From NCBI GenBank assembly GCA_019973155.2, contig BPQB01000022.1, positions 124,001-188,000 of the forward strand: a stretch of 64,000 nucleotides of DNA. Reading direction: 5' to 3'. The notes under the pieces are model-generated. The model made no database searches and was not told where the DNA came from. It saw only the letters and a list, made by a program, of their open reading frames with translations. This DNA comes from Phanerochaete sordida. Taxonomy: Eukaryota > Basidiomycota > Agaricomycetes > Polyporales > Phanerochaetaceae. The translations under genes and the position numbers were made by a program. Shown piece after piece: positions 1 through 14,355 of the stretch. Each line of letters opens with the position of its first letter. Position 1 is the stretch's first letter.

Positions 1-1
1 C

Positions 2-115
2 GTCGGTGTTACGCGCTGTCGCGCGGAGGATGCGGAGCTGAAGAAGAAGTTCGGGGCGGAGTGGGAGAAGTATGCGGCAAGAGTGCCGTGGTGGTTTGTC
101 CCAGGACTGATGTGA
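2..115 (+). CDS. Isoprenylcysteine carboxyl methyltransferase-like protein, C-terminal 37 residues (5' end outside window)
   Basis: An open frame enters from the left edge and stops with TGA at 113-115. It ends in an acidic/basic stretch (EDAELKKKFGAEWEKYAA) followed by VPWWFVPGLM. This is the typical C-terminus of ICMT/Ste14-family membrane methyltransferases (E-[ED]-x-x-L-x-x-x-F-G-x-x-W-x-x-[YW]-x-x-x-V-P-x-x-x-x-P-G). The family methylates the prenylated C-terminal cysteine of CaaX proteins in the ER membrane, using S-adenosylmethionine. Only the tail is visible, so the catalytic RHP region cannot be checked. It is convergent with the Snf2 gene that ends at 383. A second, divergent ICMT-like gene lies at 44729-45661. 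Confidence 0.75.
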   Translation, partial: VGVTRCRAEDAELKKKFGAEWEKYAARVPWWFVPGLM

Positions 116-382
116 CCGTCGCGCGCCCCTACAAAAATATTATGAGAACACTCCTAGATACTGACCTCACGCACAGCTGGACTATTTGTCATGAAGCTCC
201 TGTATTACTGTAATCTCGCGATGCTGCTCTCGTTACGGCTCGTAGTATATGTCGTCAGGGTATAGACAAGGTTTATGGTAATAGACGTACAGCAATGTGA
301 TAGCAAGATGGCGATGCAAAAAAACATATCGACAAGAGATTCCGCGGAAGGCCCTGAACATCAGAAACATGTTGTGCTGCGA

Positions 383-4191
<3,809 letters not shown>

Positions 4192-4721
4192 CTTTTTGTA
4201 GCAAGGACAAAAGAGGCGGGGAGGTCAAGGCAGATGTCCGAGAGGATGCGGAGGCCACCTCTCCGCGAAACGGAAGTTGCGGCGCCGGACCACGTGACAA
4301 TAGGCGGGATGTCCAGGTTAGGCAATAGGCGCATCACAGCGGCTGAGACACCCCGCGCCTTCTGCAGCGCCTTGCGCCGCCCTTCGTCGACGAGTTCCCT
4401 GGCGTTGACATCGACGAATGGGAGTGCTGATGGTAGTTGGTCCTTATCCCGGGGCTATGAGATGTCCGCGATGTTTGTTCACACGGAGGCTGTAGCACGC
4501 GACCGAGTCACGATATGCTCCGGCGCCCAGCCTCGCCAGGCCTCCAGCAAGGTCCACCGAAACGGGGCCGAAACGGAAGCACGATATGCTGTGCTACTAG
4601 CAGGGTGTTCAATTTCAGGTACTGTACCATTCAAGTCAAGTTGTTCGCAATCTTAACAGAACAAACGCTATATAGGCCAAGAGTCCGCGCTCGGACCCTC
4701 CACCTCGCGAAACTTTGAACC
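4192..4721. promoter_or_regulatory. Divergent promoter region between the Snf2 gene and membrane paralogue 1
   Basis: This 530-bp gap separates two divergent start codons (4191 minus, 4722 plus). A TATATA element lies at 4669-4674, 53 nt upstream of the plus-strand ATG. No TATA-like element was seen at a comparable distance on the Snf2 side. No open frame here looks like a gene. Confidence 0.5.
4669..4674 (+). promoter_or_regulatory. TATA box of membrane paralogue 1
   Basis: TATATA followed by GGCC, 53 nt upstream of ATG 4722. Confidence 0.5.
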
Positions 4722-5774
4722 ATGAACATCCCCGCGGTTCAAGCCGACGCTGTCGTCCAGCAAATCGTCGAGACCACATCGTCCTCTGGGCTTACCAGTC
4801 TCTTCTACCCTCAGGTCTTCAATGCAGTCGCACTAGCACCCTTTCACTCCGTTGCCATCCGTACCGCCCTCGCCGGCAGAGCGTCTTACTGGGACATCCT
4901 CTTCCTCGTTCCAGGCTTCCTCGAACAAGCTGATGCCCACAAGGTCAACAACGGCGAATTTCCCGCAGTCGCTGCGATGTCCACGGGTTACATCTTCCGC
5001 GTCGAGAACCAAGCCACGGTCGCGTTCCTCCAGCGCGTCGGGAAGACCGGACATTTGGTCGACATTGGGGTCCACAAAGCGAGCAAGTCAGCATATCACG
5101 AGCCCGTCGTCACCGTACTCTACACCTGCGGCATCCTAGCCACCGCGGTCGTCGCCATTCTCCTCGTGTTGATCAACGACACTCCGGCGCTGATCTTCCT
5201 CGGTGCACTCGCGACCGCACGCCTCCTGAACGTTATCGAGCTCAAGCGCCGCTCCCCGCTGGGCTGGAAGGGCGCGCCGGAGAACAAGCCGGGCGATCTG
5301 CTCGTGCTCGCGAGCCAGGACCGCTGGCTGCGCATCCGCGGAGACACCACGGACCTCAAGACGGTGCTCTCGGGGCAGTGGCTCGCGGAGCCGGGTCCCG
5401 CGGACGCCCTGCTCGCGGGCGGCGCGGCGCTGCTCGTGTTCGGCGGGCTCGCTTTTGCCATGAAAGCGTCCGCGCGCGGGAGCTTCCTCGTCGCGGGCCT
5501 CCTCGTCACGAACGCCGTGCTCCTCGTCCTCTGCAATGCGCTTGCGACAAAGCTTCACATGTTCGGCTGCGTCGCGGCCGTCACGGGCGACTCGGGACTG
5601 TACAAGCGGCGCCTCGAGATGGCGGACCAGCTCCTTCGCGAGGCTCGGGAGGCGAACTATCCGCTGGAATGGGCTGTCAAGATTGGGCTGGTGAACGAGC
5701 TTCCCGGCGACGGACCTGCTGCAGCGAATCTTGTACCCCGAAGTCCAGCGATTTCACCTCTCATCATTATGTGA
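4722..5774 (+). CDS. Uncharacterised fungal four-helix membrane protein, paralogue 1 (350 aa, intronless)
   Basis: A single exon starts at ATG 4722, just downstream of a TATA element, and ends at TGA 5774. The protein has four hydrophobic segments in two pairs, at about residues 129-151, 155-172, 228-247 and 255-276. They are separated by a soluble loop with a conserved GWKGAPE and QDRWLRI. The N-terminal 125 residues hold a strongly conserved block (KVNNGEFPAVAAM, GYIFRVENQATVAFLQRVG). This block is almost identical in the gene at 8883-9905, so the two are clearly paralogues. I do not recognise a named family or function. Location in an internal or plasma membrane is inferred from the helices. 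The two paralogues flank a DUF4436 gene on the same strand, but nothing in the sequence shows a shared job. Confidence 0.85.
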   Translation: MNIPAVQADAVVQQIVETTSSSGLTSLFYPQVFNAVALAPFHSVAIRTALAGRASYWDILFLVPGFLEQADAHKVNNGEFPAVAAMSTGYIFRVENQATVAFLQRVGKTGHLVDIGVHKASKSAYHEPVVTVLYTCGILATAVVAILLVLINDTPALIFLGALATARLLNVIELKRRSPLGWKGAPENKPGDLLVLASQDRWLRIRGDTTDLKTVLSGQWLAEPGPADALLAGGAALLVFGGLAFAMKASARGSFLVAGLLVTNAVLLVLCNALATKLHMFGCVAAVTGDSGLYKRRLEMADQLLREAREANYPLEWAVKIGLVNELPGDGPAAANLVPRSPAISPLIIM

Positions 5775-6601
5775 TGTCTTCTTCAAACCCACTCCCTCAT
5801 CTCGCTCATATACCCCAGCTCTACCTCTACCGATGCGTGCATTCATTTGCGTTGTCGCTTCTCTTGTCACCCTGTCCACGCTGTTGAACGTCGATCATCC
5901 ATACCTCTACGTTCCACTTATATTCTGAACGGTTAATCTGATGGCTTATTCGATGAGACTCTGAATTCGTATCTGCCTAGGTACTCCGCCTGTCCTTCAC
6001 AAGATGATTCTCGCACCCCGTAACATCCTGCAGCGTATACCACGGAGATCTGAGATGAACAGAGCGTCGGCTTCGATCGACTGTGAGGGTGGCCATGCAG
6101 CTCACGACTTCTCTCTCGTCTTCGAATTCTGCATCCAACGCAGCCTTTCCCAGAGTCATCAACTTTACAGTCTACTCAATCGAATGTGTAACCCGGCGAT
6201 CACAGGGACGCGGTTCAATATCAAATGCTTACTCGCTCGCGAACTATCCGGTAAGTGCTTTGCTTCTTCAGGATACTTGATCTCTATTTCATGCGCTAAA
6301 ATTTGAATAAAGCTCCGCTCGTGCGTCGGCAGATTCGCATTCCTCGTCCTGCCCCCTCATTTCGTTCTTTGTGTCCTCACATCGCCCGACGGTACGCTCT
6401 GCAGTGGCTCACCGATGACATTCTCTCCGACCAACGCGTTCACAGAGTGTATATCTCGCCACAGCCTTTGGCTTCTCTACGTCCGAGCTGAGCGCCCTTG
6501 CCCCCGCAACCGAGCTTTTTGCTGTCAATGTCGTACAGCATGACCTTGTATGTACCCGTGCTTCGAGCTCATCTTTGCAAGCAACTCATGTCATCTACAG
6601 C
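5775..6601. other. Gap between membrane paralogue 1 and the DUF4436 gene
   Basis: There are 827 bp without a gene I can support. A short open stretch (about 6083-6250) ends in a good donor (GTAAGT at 6252) and is followed by an AAG acceptor near 6310. It could be 5' untranslated exon material of the downstream gene or the relic of another gene, but its translation matches nothing I know. A CTACAG acceptor lies immediately before the DUF4436 ATG, so a 5' UTR intron is likely. Confidence 0.4.
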
Positions 6602-8077
6602 ATGAAGCATCGCTTGAAGCCCTTGAACGCTGTGTTCCGGCATATGTGGTCCGACCAGCACCGCCATACTGCGATCAGAATGTACGCTCTGTTAGCAGTC
6701 ATCCTCCCCCTGGCTTTGGTCGCAGCTGGAGGTATTCTGCTTGGGTGGTTCAATCAACCAAGGCCGCTCTCTTCGCTGCCATATCCGAAGTTCCCAGTAC
6801 GTCACCTGAATCTTGGCATGACCCTCAACGCCGTCGACCCTCTTGCGAGTGCTGGTACAGTTACAGTCAGCTGGAGCATCAATTACGATAGCTGCTCGTG
6901 GAATGTGACGGACTCGGATCTTCCGCATGAATGCACAGCGGTCAATATTTTCATGGATCCGTATGTCATACACACATTTATATGTCGTGCTCAGCGCTGA
7001 CGTGAGGGACTTCAGAAACCTCTACGCAGCTTCAAATGTTCCAGCTGAAACATCAAGCAATAGGCTGCCCTCCGTACCGGTCTTCCAATACGATCCCTAC
7101 CTTGCCACACAATATATGTCGAGCCAGTCGTCATTTCAGACCAATCTCGCCATCTGGACACGGGACATGTTGTACTATAACAGCATTGTCAACTATCCAT
7201 TCGACCAGTGAGTTTGTCTCTAGCTATATCAGTTATGATTTGGAACGCCTCATTATTTGATCCTTTCTCTAGATATTACGCCAATATATGGATGTACGCT
7301 CGAGTGAACGGAACTGACGCTCCTGTTGGCCTGGAGCTCAGATACATCCAGGGCGTTGGATTGTAAGTGCTGATGAAAGTGTAAATCGCTAGTGGATATG
7401 CTCACAGAATCGCAGCGACTACAATACTATTCTTATCCCTCCCTCATCTCTTCCAGGCACCCGAGTCGGCGACGCCTCAGAAAATTGGCATGCAACATAC
7501 GGGAACATCGACTCGTATCTATGGATCCGACGGAACCCCTTCGTCATCGCGTATGTCGTTATCCTCGTGATAACCATGTGTAAGGCCACTTTGCTCTATC
7601 CCGACACCTACCGAGCTGAGCGAATAATGTCAGGGATTATCACGCTGCTTCTACTCGCGATTGCGATCCGATCGGCGTTCTTTAGGTACAAGACGGACGC
7701 GACGATTCTTGTGGCACCGGTGGCCACTCTGTTCGCCTTTACTACACTCCGCACCTCCATGCCTGGTTCCCCATCGAGTTTCGGTGAGTATTATCGCTAC
7801 AAACAACCGCATGAGGTTCATTAATCTAACTTATGTTACCAAGGAGCAATTATCGGTGAGTACTATCCATCTCGTATCTGATGCATCTGTTGCTAAGCGG
7901 TGCGTCAAGACTTCGTCGGGACGCTTCCCTCGCTCACGATCCTGGTTGTCATCGTAAGCTCGTCTTCCTGCATGCATTACCATGTGCTAGAGCCTCGTCA
8001 ATCAGGCAATCATTACACTCAGCCAAGTGCTCTTCAAGGCGAAGCGCGAGCATCATATCAGCGTTGCTGTGCCCTGA
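6602..8077 (+). CDS. DUF4436-family membrane protein (8 exons, 365 aa)
   Basis: Exons: 6602-6960, 7016-7207, 7273-7362, 7416-7579, 7634-7783, 7844-7855, 7910-7953, 7991-8077, total 1098 nt. A signal-anchor helix (about residues 26-50, MYALLAVILPLALVAAGG) precedes a luminal/extracellular domain. That domain has paired cysteines, the NYPFDQYYANI segment and IRRNPFVIAY. A bundle of three or four helices follows, with FAFTTLRTSMPGSP and FGAIIDFVGTLPSL. This is the conserved layout of the fungal DUF4436 family, whose function is unknown. The invariant FGAIID is encoded across a 12-nt micro-exon (7844-7855). The ATG at 6602 directly follows a CTACAG acceptor, so the first exon may be 5' UTR. The stop is TGA at 8075-8077. 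Confidence 0.85.
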
Positions 8078-8882
8078 GAACATGCCCCAAGCCTGCCGGC
8101 TCCGAGTCCCGGGAAGTCGAGCATAGCTGTGATGGGCTTGATCTCCGACTACGTAGACCTCTAACTGGATTGTTCGTGTGAGAACTACTGTAGAACGCTT
8201 TATAATCGCCCGGTGGTGCCGAGTATGGACCTTCTGGTACTCGTCGTCTACTTGGTGTATCGCCGCGCGGCCTCTTGTCCAGCAAAAGCCGTCTACACTA
8301 CCCCGCCGGGCATCGGAGCCGCGCCCCAAGCTCTGACTAGAGCAATTTCAATAATAGTGGCACTGCCATAACTTATGTTCACAATATCGAAAGGTGCTAC
8401 TTGAGGTCGATGTCAGCGGACGCCGCGATCTTTCTTCAACTTCCTTACTCGAGCGTTCTGCCCTTTCCAGGTGAGGTCTGGCCCAAGATCATTCGCTCTC
8501 CTCTTGCGTTAGGGCACGAGCTTCATCCTGTTCGACGCCTCTGCGACTGACGCATAGTCTATGAGCTACAGGAAGCAGTGTAGTTTGCAAGCCTTATTCT
8601 GGAATGCGACGCCTTCGAGGCGGCATATGCTGTGCAATCCGCCCTTATCGGTGAGCCTTGCTTTGCACATCCGCGCATGCGGAGATATATGCAGCAATTT
8701 TGAGACGTGACTCACAATCAGAGTTCAAGTTAGCGTTCAATGGAAGAGCACCGGAGGCATTTCACACGGCGCGCCGGGCACGATGTGGACAGCCTCAAAG
8801 CATATATAGTGAGGACTCAGTCCAGTTTGTGCCCTCTTCTCAGCTCCTTCCAACCCCCATAGCAGCCTGCCCCAGCCGGAAG
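8078..8882. promoter_or_regulatory. Gap and promoter of membrane paralogue 2
   Basis: An 805-bp gap with no supportable gene. A TATATA element at 8803-8808 lies 80 nt upstream of the ATG at 8883. An in-frame extension of the downstream ORF back to 8658 exists. It lacks the paralogue's conservation and contains the TATA element, so it is treated as non-coding. Confidence 0.5.
8803..8808 (+). promoter_or_regulatory. TATA box of membrane paralogue 2
   Basis: TATATA within CATATATAGTG, 80 nt upstream of ATG 8883. Confidence 0.5.
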
Positions 8883-9905
8883 ATGTTTATTCCCATCGTT
8901 GCCAGGGAAGATGTAGTCGGTACCGTCTCTGGGGCCATTTCGGCCTCCCACAGCCTCCTCGACTTCCTCTACCCGCAGGCGCTGAACCTGATCGCTCTCG
9001 CGCCGTTCCCCGCCGTCGTGACACGCACCGCGCTCATGGGTTCCGCATCATTCCTAGACACCTTCCTCCTCGTGCCAGGTTTCCTCGTCCAACAGGACGC
9101 GCCCAAAGTCAACAACGGCGAGTACCCCGCCACCGCCGCGATGACGACAGGGTATATCTTCCGCGTCGAGAACCAGGCGACCGTCGCGTACCTCCAGCGC
9201 GTCGGCGTGACAGGGCACCTCATCGAGGTCAAGGTCCAGAAGCTCACGAGTAGCTTCAAACATATCGACCCGATCGCGTCCATCTCCTACCTCTCCGCCA
9301 TTGCCTGCACCTTCGCCGTCCTTCTCCTGCTTTTAATCATACAGGATGTCCCAGCACTTCTCTTCCTATCGACGCTTATGCTCGCGCGACTTCTGGACGT
9401 CATCGTGCTCAAGAAGCGTTCAGGAAAAGGCTGGAAGGGCGCGCCTGAGCCGAATGTTCACGGCGATCTCATGATCCTATGCAGCCAAGACCGCTGGATC
9501 CGCATGCACGGGCTCGTCGATGACCTCAAAGAGGTCACCGCTGGGCAGTGGCTCAAGGAGATGACATCCCTCGATGCAGTCCTTGCGCAAACCGCGACGC
9601 TGCTCGTGTTCGCATCGTTCGTGTTCGCCTGGCAGTCATCCGTCATCGGGAGTGCTCTAACCGCGGGCCTCCTCGTCGTCTCGTCCGCCCTCCTCGGGCT
9701 TTGCAACTCCACAACGACCAAGCTGCGCATGTTCGACTGCGTCGCCAGCGTTGTCAGCGACACGCCGTACGCACGTCGCCGTGACATGGCCAAGGATATG
9801 AAGGAGAAAACGCAGGGACTTCCGGGCTATGGGGACGATAAATGGATTTATGGGCTGGGCCTTATGACAGCGCCCGCTGCAGAGCAGCCACCTGTGATAC
9901 TGTAG
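8883..9905 (+). CDS. Uncharacterised fungal four-helix membrane protein, paralogue 2 (340 aa, intronless)
   Basis: This is the paralogue of the protein at 4722-5774. It has the same N-terminal block (KVNNGEYPATAAM, GYIFRVENQATVAYLQRVG), the same GWKGAPE and CSQDRWIRM loop, and the same two helix pairs. The start was placed at 8883 because MFIPIVAREDVV aligns with the start of paralogue 1 and a TATA element lies 80 nt upstream. The open frame itself extends further 5'. The C-terminal about 40 residues differ between the copies. Function is unknown. The two paralogues bracket the DUF4436 gene, which suggests a local duplication. Confidence 0.85.
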   Translation: MFIPIVAREDVVGTVSGAISASHSLLDFLYPQALNLIALAPFPAVVTRTALMGSASFLDTFLLVPGFLVQQDAPKVNNGEYPATAAMTTGYIFRVENQATVAYLQRVGVTGHLIEVKVQKLTSSFKHIDPIASISYLSAIACTFAVLLLLLIIQDVPALLFLSTLMLARLLDVIVLKKRSGKGWKGAPEPNVHGDLMILCSQDRWIRMHGLVDDLKEVTAGQWLKEMTSLDAVLAQTATLLVFASFVFAWQSSVIGSALTAGLLVVSSALLGLCNSTTTKLRMFDCVASVVSDTPYARRRDMAKDMKEKTQGLPGYGDDKWIYGLGLMTAPAAEQPPVIL

Positions 9906-10188
9906 GAGTCGATGTCAGTTTTGGCTGTCATTCCCGTGCAACTTCATCCTATCGTGGCGGAGTTGCCTATCCGTTTTGCTTGTGATGGTGTTCGCGAGAC
10001 ATGCGGGGACAATTACGAAATTCGCTTCTGAACGTGTTCCACTATTCCCGTTCGCGCGATGTATCCATCTCTATGTATTATATTGTGTCAAGAATTAGAT
10101 TTATTGCATGCTGAGAGCCGTCAGAGACTTACGCGGGAACTGTGGTGAAGCCGAGGCGCAGGGTAATCGTATATCTGACCCAGCTCCG

Positions 10189-11516
10189 TCACGCGAAGCA
10201 CAACATGCCGGCTCTGTGCATCTCAGGGAGTTTCCTCTGTACAATTTCCCTCGTCTCCTCATGGATTCCTCTGCCGCTGTCCGCGAACGCCTCAAAGACG
10301 ACCATGCGAAGTTCGGAAGCTTTGCGTAAGACGTCCTCGAGTTCCGTCCAGTGCATGACGCTGTCCCAGGTCTGCATAGCGGTCTGAACGCTGCCAGCGA
10401 CGGGCAGTGCGAGCTGAAGGCGGACCTGGTCAACGGACGGGGGAATCGCAGGCAATCCCGACCAGTATATACGGCTGATCGCGCCCGATATAACGGACGC
10501 GGGCAAAGTGATGACAATTTCGCGGAGCGATATGCAGGGCTTGAGCAGGGGATGATAAGCATGCGCTGTCGGTGCGGTCATAAATTGAGCAGACATTTTG
10601 TGGGATCTGTGATGATCGCACCTCCGGGCGAGCCCTGGAATACACTGAGGTATAGGCGCAAGCGGGTAAGCCTTGGACCCACGCGCTCGAAGAACTGCCG
10701 GAGCTCTGGACTGTCCCAGGATCTGGACACGGTGACGGACAGCATGTCTGCAGCGGACGAGGCCAGCAGCCATTCCGCGATTTCGGAAAACCAGGAGTAG
10801 GAGCGTTTTTCCACGTCGAGGACGTCGATGTGACACGGCTGAAGGAGTTCGTAGTCTTCCGGAGAAGGCTGGAGTGCAAGTCGGCTCTGCATCTCTCGGA
10901 GGGCTTTCTCCTCCAGCTCGGCTCCGCCGTGCACAAGTCTGGGATCTTGCAGGCAACCACGGATGCAGAGCTCGTGAATGGCGACGTGACGGAAGAAGAG
11001 CAGAGTGTAAAAGGCGTCGAATTTTGGAGATCCCATGAAACTAGGCTCATACCAGAGCGCCTTCAGGGACGAGCCACGGGGGAGACAGTACGACAGCATC
11101 GAGGCAGCATCGCCATCAGCAGGCGGCACGACCGCGCATTCCTTCATATCGATGGTCTTGAGCCTCGGCATTGCCCGCAGCAGTCGGAGGAGGGTGTGTG
11201 CGCCGATTTCGAGACGACAGCCAGGACGAGACCAGACCGATGCCCGAGCGCGGCCCCGAGACCCCGACGCGATGCGGATGCTCTGGATGCTGCCGCGGAT
11301 CGCGGCGCTGTTCTCAAGGACGCGGTATGTGGCCTCTTGCTCGGTGTGGAAGTCGTCGTCGTACAGATTGACGTGGCGGAATTGGTGGCTGCGGCTTCGC
11401 GGAGTCCACGCTCGGGAGACGAGGGCCAGGCGGGCAAGCGCGGGGAGATCGGCGTTCGAAGAAAATTCGTCGATGATATCGTCGACGAGCTCTTGGGGGA
11501 GGGTGGATACAGACAT
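10189..11516 (-). CDS. F-box protein with LRR-like C-terminal region (2 exons, 423 aa)
   Basis: Exons 11516-10622 and 10565-10189 (1272 nt) are joined across a 56-nt intron (GTGCGA...GACAG). The N-terminus LPQELVDDIIDEF followed by LARLALVSRAW is a typical fungal F-box. The remainder has scattered Leu-rich segments (LLRLLRAMPRLKTIDM, IHELCIRGCL, LTRLRLYLSVF) like the diverged LRR-type domains of basidiomycete F-box proteins. The expected role is substrate recognition in an SCF ubiquitin ligase through Skp1 binding. The substrate cannot be predicted. It lies in tandem with another F-box gene at 11940-13357, in the same orientation, but the two are not close copies. Confidence 0.8.
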
Positions 11517-11939
11517 CTGCGAGCACGCAGGTTCGCCTTAGCTGTGCCGATTCATCAATATCCAATTTTCTGTGAATTTATGTGCGCACCTGGTAATTTG
11601 AAAGGCACTGAAGATACCGAAGTCAGGATCGCGTACAGTAGTGAGTGAAGTGGCTTTCCTGTTCAACGTGTCAAGTCAGATAATTGAACCCTCATACGAC
11701 AGAGCCACGTACTTCACGGTGGTGGTGGTTGTGAGAGAGTCATGCTTAGGCTGCACGAACAACGAGAGGCGGCTCGACCCTGTAATCAGTAGCTCTACGT
11801 CACATGTGAGACCAACACGTCCGGGATCTGTCGCGGCCCACCACGGTCATCAGCGCACAACACAAAAGGCAATGATGAAACCCTGCATCGCTTGCAGTCC
11901 AAGTAAGCAGAACGATCCACGTCAAATCTACCATTACAT
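11517..11939. other. Intergenic gap between the two F-box genes
   Basis: A 423-bp AT-richer gap. It is 5' of the first F-box gene and 3' of the second. No gene, repeat or RNA was seen. Confidence 0.5.
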
Positions 11940-13357
11940 TCACTGCAGGGCTCGGAGTCGACTCCGAAGTGGCTCGGGGAATATCTCCTTGTCGTCCCAC
12001 CCACGCCCGACGCGCATCTCCCGCACCACAAAGCGTCTGAAGCTCGCGCCGTCGCTGAGCCGGGACAGCGTCGCGTAGGTTGAGTGTAGCGTCGCGACGT
12101 CGGAGAGCGCCCAGGCCGTGTCGAGGACGAATCTGCTCGGGCGCCGCAGGACGACTGTGATGTCCTCGAGCGCGCGGCTGGTGTCAGGGGAGAGCGTGGC
12201 GAGGATGCTCCACAGGTCTTTCCAGGTCGGGGGCCCCGCCACGCGGACGGACAGCTCCAGCGACTTCAGCGAGTGGCAGCTCGCCAAGCACAGCGGGGCG
12301 CTCTCGTGGTTGCGGTCCACCCAAACTGGACAGCATCGGTGAGCATTTCTCAGAGTGACCATGTTTGGATGCTTACATCTGTCATCGCGGGCGAAGATCC
12401 CAAATGATAAGCTCAAACGAGTTAAGTTCGACTTTGTGGCTTCGAGCAGTCGTTGAATCTCGGCCGGAAGTGCGAAATTTAACTTCTCGAGTGTCAGCGA
12501 TTGGAGACAGTGAGCAGAGGGGGGCAGTGCAAGGGACCGAAAGAGGCTTCTGCTCGTCGGATGCTTCGCCGTCACGTTTCGGACAGCGATGGGTTGACTG
12601 ACATGGTGCTCCTCAGAGGGATGCGATGTCACGGCGATATGCAGGACGTCGACCTCCTCGAAGAAGGTGAGCAGGTTCGCGACATCGCGGTAGGGCATGA
12701 TCATGTCCTGCTCGCTCACGATCGTCAAAGACTGCAGCGATATGGGCTTGCGGTCAGGATTGCCCAAGGGAGATGTCGTGAAGACGTCCCGGAGAGACAG
12801 ACGTTGAAGTCTGGGAAAGGTTTGAAGAGTGTTCATGAAAACGGATGGCTCCTGATAGCCTGTTTCCGGAGAGATAATCCATCTACTGGAGTGACCGTAG
12901 CCTCCCGTTCGGACGGTCTCGAGGCTGAGCTGTCGCACATGTGCTGCAAGGTGGCAGTGCTCGACATAGAATTCGAGAACGTTGTGCAGCGCTGCGCGAG
13001 CGTCGCATTGCTCTTCTAGATCTTCGCCTTCATCCAGGTCTTCGTCCCAGTCTTCGTCCCAATCTTCGTCTGAGTCTTCGTCCGAATCGTGCTTCAGTGC
13101 GTACGAGACGTGGCGGAAGAGGTACGGCTGCGCAAGCGCAGTCCAAGTATGGCAAACCAGGGCACAGGAACTCAGGTTCTCCTTGTCCCAATAAGAAGTG
13201 GTCTGCCTGCCCTTCTGTGGTAACACTAGTTGTCCGAAGACAGCATCGAGGAGCTCTGGAGGCAGCTACATAGATAGACCGTCATTAATATTCATGCCGT
13301 TCCAAATCTCGGCCTTAAAAGCCGAGGTTTGGCATGAAGTTTGGCTATACGCACCAT
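11940..13357 (-). CDS. F-box protein with acidic tract; start codon isolated on its own exon
   Basis: The F-box is LPPELLDAVFGQL plus LSSCALVCHTWTALAQPYLFRHV. In the genome the codon before this Leu is a stop (TAG). That TAG is the end of an acceptor (TATGTAG). An 89-nt intron (13354-13266, donor GTGCGT) joins it to an ATG at 13357-13355, so coding exon 1 would be just ATG. Exon 2 runs from 13265. A second likely intron of 51 nt (GTAAGC...TCCAG, about 12390-12340) is in frame, giving 425 aa if spliced and 442 if not. An acidic stretch of repeated D-E-D-W/S units lies about 50 residues in. The rest is Leu-rich and LRR-like, as in other fungal F-box proteins. SCF adaptor function is inferred from the F-box only. 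The stop is TGA at 11942-11940. Confidence 0.75.
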
Positions 13358-13677
13358 GGATATAACGGTCTTTAAACAGCAGCGATGTTTCAATTGGAGC
13401 TATAGTCGCTGTCCAACATGTAGAGCCAGTATCAGACGGGACCAGAAGAGGACCAGCATGCCGCTTTCGGCAGTGGGGAGTTCCACACTCCGCAGCCCAT
13501 CTCCGCCTGTCTCCGCCCAATCGTGCCACACAGCGAGTCAACCACCGTGCCAGCCTTGCCAGCCGTGCAGGCCATTACCCCACGGCTGCTGCTCGACCGT
13601 TCTCCTGCATCTCTCCTTTCTACACCGTGCTGGACACGCCTTATCTGCTTGCTTAACTCGTCTAAAACCTCTCTACG
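13358..13677. other. Divergent gap between F-box gene 2 and the Kre9-like gene
   Basis: A 320-bp gap holding the promoters of both genes. A C/T-rich tract precedes the plus-strand ATG at 13678. No clear TATA element was seen. Confidence 0.4.
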
Positions 13678-14355
13678 ATGGCTCATCTGCGCGTCTTCGG
13701 TGTTCTTGCTCTCGCAGCTATCAACGGGAGCCGGGCTCTCTACACTGGCGACTCTGGCAGCCGCGTTTCGCTGGGGCCTGCCACCGTCTCAGGCAGGGAC
13801 ATCTCTGGCGACTATGGCGACAACAGCCACTTCCTTGTTGCCCGTCACTCGGACTCTTCGGACTCCGGCATCCTCTTCCCTCGGGACGTCTGGAGCCCGA
13901 AGATCACTAGCCCTACTGGGAAGACCGTATGGATCGCTGGGACCAATGTGACGGTCACCTGGTGCGTTGCTCTATTGGGGCTGGTTTCGCCCCAAGCTAA
14001 CTCCGCGCAGGGACACGAGCAACCAGCCGGCCGATATCACGAATCCTGTGGGCAAGGTGCTGCTGGGACACGTCGAGGACGGCACGGACGAGCATCTTGA
14101 TGTCGGTGCGTCCTGACCCTTATCGCTGAGTAAGGTCCCTGGGACACTCTGCCTCTTAGATCATCCGCTGGCGGACGGTTTCGACATACGTGCAGGCAAG
14201 GTCCAGGTCACGGTGCCGAACGTCAGCCCCGGCAGTGACTACATCATCGTTGGTCAGTCGCAGCTACGCTCTTGCGTGCGTGTGTCAGAAACTCACGAGA
14301 GGGCACAGTGATGGGCGACTCTGGAAACAAGAGCCCTACGTTCACCATCAACTAG
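13678..14355 (+). CDS. Secreted Kre9/Knh1-family (Ser-Thr-rich GPI-anchored-like) protein (4 exons, 172 aa)
   Basis: Exons 13678-13961, 14011-14105, 14160-14252, 14309-14355 (519 nt). A secretion signal (MAHLRVFGVLALAAING) is followed by about 60 variable residues. The Kre9/Knh1 N-terminal domain comes next: VWSPKITSPTGKTVW, NVTVTWDTSNQPADI, the LG-EDGTDEHLD region, HPLADGF, a VTVPNV strand and a final GDSGNKSPTFTI. The family is linked to cell-wall beta-1,6-glucan biology in yeast. Its role in basidiomycetes is not settled. No C-terminal GPI signal or transmembrane helix follows, since the protein stops right after the domain. It is therefore probably fully secreted. Confidence 0.88.

Noticed and set aside
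8658..8882. 75-codon N-terminal extension of membrane paralogue 2
   Set aside because: Not conserved in paralogue 1 and it contains the TATA element; the start at 8883 aligns with the paralogue.
13265..13273. Premature stop directly after an ATG in F-box gene 2
   Set aside because: Better explained as the TAG end of an intron acceptor that joins an upstream ATG to the F-box.
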